This document shows, piece after piece, positions 62,599-64,000 of a stretch of 64,000 bases of DNA (the first letter of the stretch is position 1; each line of letters opens with the position of its first letter). The DNA is from Thiomicrorhabdus lithotrophica (GTDB taxonomy: Bacteria > Pseudomonadota > Gammaproteobacteria > Thiomicrospirales > Thiomicrospiraceae): assembly GCF_029201445.1 (NCBI RefSeq), contig NZ_CP102381.1:620001-684000 (forward strand). Direction: 5' to 3'. Position numbers and translations under genes: made by a program. The notes below the pieces were generated by a model, which was given only the letters and a program-made list of their open reading frames with translations, was not told where the DNA came from and ran no database searches.

Positions 62599-63897
62599 TT
62601 ACTTAATCTGAATAAAGGCTTCATCTTTAAGACGGCGTAACCATAAGTCAAACATCTCGTTAGCTTTACGCACACGGATGGCTTGAATCGCCTTTTGTGT
62701 TTCATTTTCACTCGCGGCATTAATCTCGCGAATGTCATCTAAATATAGAATCATCCAGCCTTTATCTGTTGCTAAAGGTGGTAGGGCATTTTTGGCTTTC
62801 AGTTTAGCCACGTCTTCACGAATAACACTTGGGATTTTGTCAAGTACACGCCAACCTAGATCACTATCGGCATTTACTTCTGCAGGGATGTCGGAGTATT
62901 TATCAAACAGTGCCTGGAAGTCTTGCATACTGTTCAGTGATTGAGATAAGGTCATTAAGCTTGCAGGAACACGCGTTCTATCGACATCATCACTGAGAAT
63001 AATAAAACGGTGAAGGTGGTATTCGGTGAAAACTCCAGCGGCACTACTATCTTGTTTGTCTGCTAATTTGATTAGGTGAAAACCACTGGCGCTTTCAATA
63101 ATCTCGCTCACTTGTCCTGGCTTTAAACCTTCAAGCGCATCGGCAAAAAAAGTTGGAATCTCTTCTTCTTGCATCCAGCCTAAATCCCCACCAGAAAGTG
63201 CTTTACCACCATTTGAATAACGCACTGCAAGTTGCGAGAAATCTTCACCTGTTTGTATACGTTTTTGTATGCTTTTAATATCGGATAACGCTTTTTCACG
63301 TTGTTGTGGTGTAGCAGACTCAGGCAGAGCAATTAAAATATGGTTTAACTTCACTTTGACGTTTTTATTCGCTAATTTCTGACGCTTTAAATAATTTTGA
63401 ATTTCACTTTCTGTTACTTGTGCTTGGCTAATGACTTCTGCCTCACGTAATTTTTGAATCAGTAACTGTTGTTTGATTTTTTCTCGTGCTTTTTGGAAGC
63501 CATCGGGCATTTCGATATTTAAACGATTGCGCAGTTCAAGCAGGGATAAGTTGTTTTGTGCTGCAATTTGCTGCATTTGTGCGTTCACTTCATCATCCGC
63601 TACATTCAAACCAATTTGATTAGCGCGTTCTTCTTGCAGCACTTCTAAAATTAAGCTGTCTAAAACTTTTGCTTTTAATGCTTCGGCATCATTAACGGGA
63701 ATGTTTTGAGCGGCTAATGCTTGTGCTTGCTCATACATTTTTGCAGTCAGTTCACTTTTAAGAATAACGCGATCATTCACTACCGCGACAACCTTGTCGA
63801 GCAAAACATCTTTAGCCATAACGGATGAGCTAGATGAGCCTATAATTGCAAGACTGGTAAAAAGAGAAAAGAGTGCTGAATGTAAAGTTTTTTTCAT
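62599..63897 (-). CDS. surA: Periplasmic peptidyl-prolyl isomerase / chaperone SurA
   Basis: SurA carries outer-membrane proteins through the periplasm. The 432-residue protein has a signal peptide (about 1-28, ending SSVMAKDVLL), the N-terminal chaperone domain (VDKVVAVVNDRVILKSEL to about 170), two parvulin domains (about 178-280 with VKLNHILIALPES, GGDLGWMQEEEIPTFFAD; and about 288-390 with a less typical ADSDLGWRVLDKIPSVI) and a C-terminal helix. The second parvulin domain is the weaker one. The usual upstream gene lptD is not visible in the last 100 bp. Confidence 0.94.
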   Translation of the reverse strand: MKKTLHSALFSLFTSLAIIGSSSSSVMAKDVLLDKVVAVVNDRVILKSELTAKMYEQAQALAAQNIPVNDAEALKAKVLDSLILEVLQEERANQIGLNVADDEVNAQMQQIAAQNNLSLLELRNRLNIEMPDGFQKAREKIKQQLLIQKLREAEVISQAQVTESEIQNYLKRQKLANKNVKVKLNHILIALPESATPQQREKALSDIKSIQKRIQTGEDFSQLAVRYSNGGKALSGGDLGWMQEEEIPTFFADALEGLKPGQVSEIIESASGFHLIKLADKQDSSAAGVFTEYHLHRFIILSDDVDRTRVPASLMTLSQSLNSMQDFQALFDKYSDIPAEVNADSDLGWRVLDKIPSVIREDVAKLKAKNALPPLATDKGWMILYLDDIREINAASENETQKAIQAIRVRKANEMFDLWLRRLKDEAFIQIK

Positions 63898-64000
63898 GCG
63901 TATGCCTTATAAGAGACCTTGGTAACATTTAACATTTAAGGGATTTAAATCTCGTTAAAAATTGAGTTTTTTAGTTAAAGCTTGCTTAAATTTTGATTTA

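Overview
The window is chromosomal DNA from a low-GC, free-living gammaproteobacterium. Nearly every gene is a housekeeping or physiology gene in a typical gammaproteobacterial neighbourhood (lptCAB, mlaFEDCB-ibaG-murA, petABC, ffh / rpsP-rimM-trmD-rplS, xerD-dsbC, pst-pho, glnE/glnA, surA-pdxA-rsmA-apaH). Gene content and protein style suggest the Thiomicrospira / Thiomicrorhabdus / Hydrogenovibrio group of aerobic sulfur oxidisers. That placement is inference; there is no rRNA in the window to confirm it. I found no tRNA, rRNA, CRISPR array, prophage or insertion sequence.

Layout. 1-5.9 kb, minus strand: Mg2+ transporter mgtE, ribosome hibernation factor hpf, LPS export lptB-lptA-lptC, KDO phosphatase kdsC and the CaCA antiporter yrbG. 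kdsD and rpoN, which usually flank these genes, are absent. 6.3-20.6 kb, plus strand: an unrecognised half-DUF72 gene, the mla phospholipid transport operon, an ABC-2 exporter, ibaG, murA, hisG-hisD, a NIF3 gene, cytochrome bc1 (petABC) and radA. 20.8-25.7 kb: a FadL-type porin, then an inositol-monophosphatase-family gene, a CNNM/CorC transporter and ypjD on the minus strand. 26-31.6 kb: SRP and ribosomal genes, xerD and dsbC. 31.7-37.4 kb: an SH3-domain membrane protein overlapping valS, an orphan minimal flagellin, a small Cys-rich protein and an orphan FliL. 37.7-44.6 kb: a nitrogen block of amtB, glnK, a membrane-anchored methyltransferase, glnE and glnA. 45-55.7 kb: a phosphate block of pstCAB-phoU-phoBR, pit and pstS. 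55.8-59.5 kb: ferredoxin, a voltage-gated-type ion channel, VIT transporter, DsrE-like protein, BolA. 59.6-64 kb: apaH, rsmA, pdxA and surA.

How the parts work together. The nitrogen block is a full sensing loop: AmtB imports ammonium, PII binds it and signals, and GlnE adenylylates GlnA. Both glnA and glnK-amtB have a sigma-54 -24/-12 promoter with two GGTGCA half-sites 21-22 bp apart, about 100-130 bp upstream. The phosphate block likewise holds transporter, PhoU and PhoBR, with a three-repeat Pho box before pstS and a second three-repeat array in the glnA-pstC gap.

The most unusual signal is a dispersed palindrome, ACCAGGCCTGGT. It occurs 14 times exactly and roughly ten more times in near-exact form across 64 kb. 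Most exact copies are intergenic, often extended outward to AGTTACCAGGCCTGGTAACT and often sitting where genes converge or end. Others lie inside reading frames in a few preferred frames. I do not recognise it as a named element.
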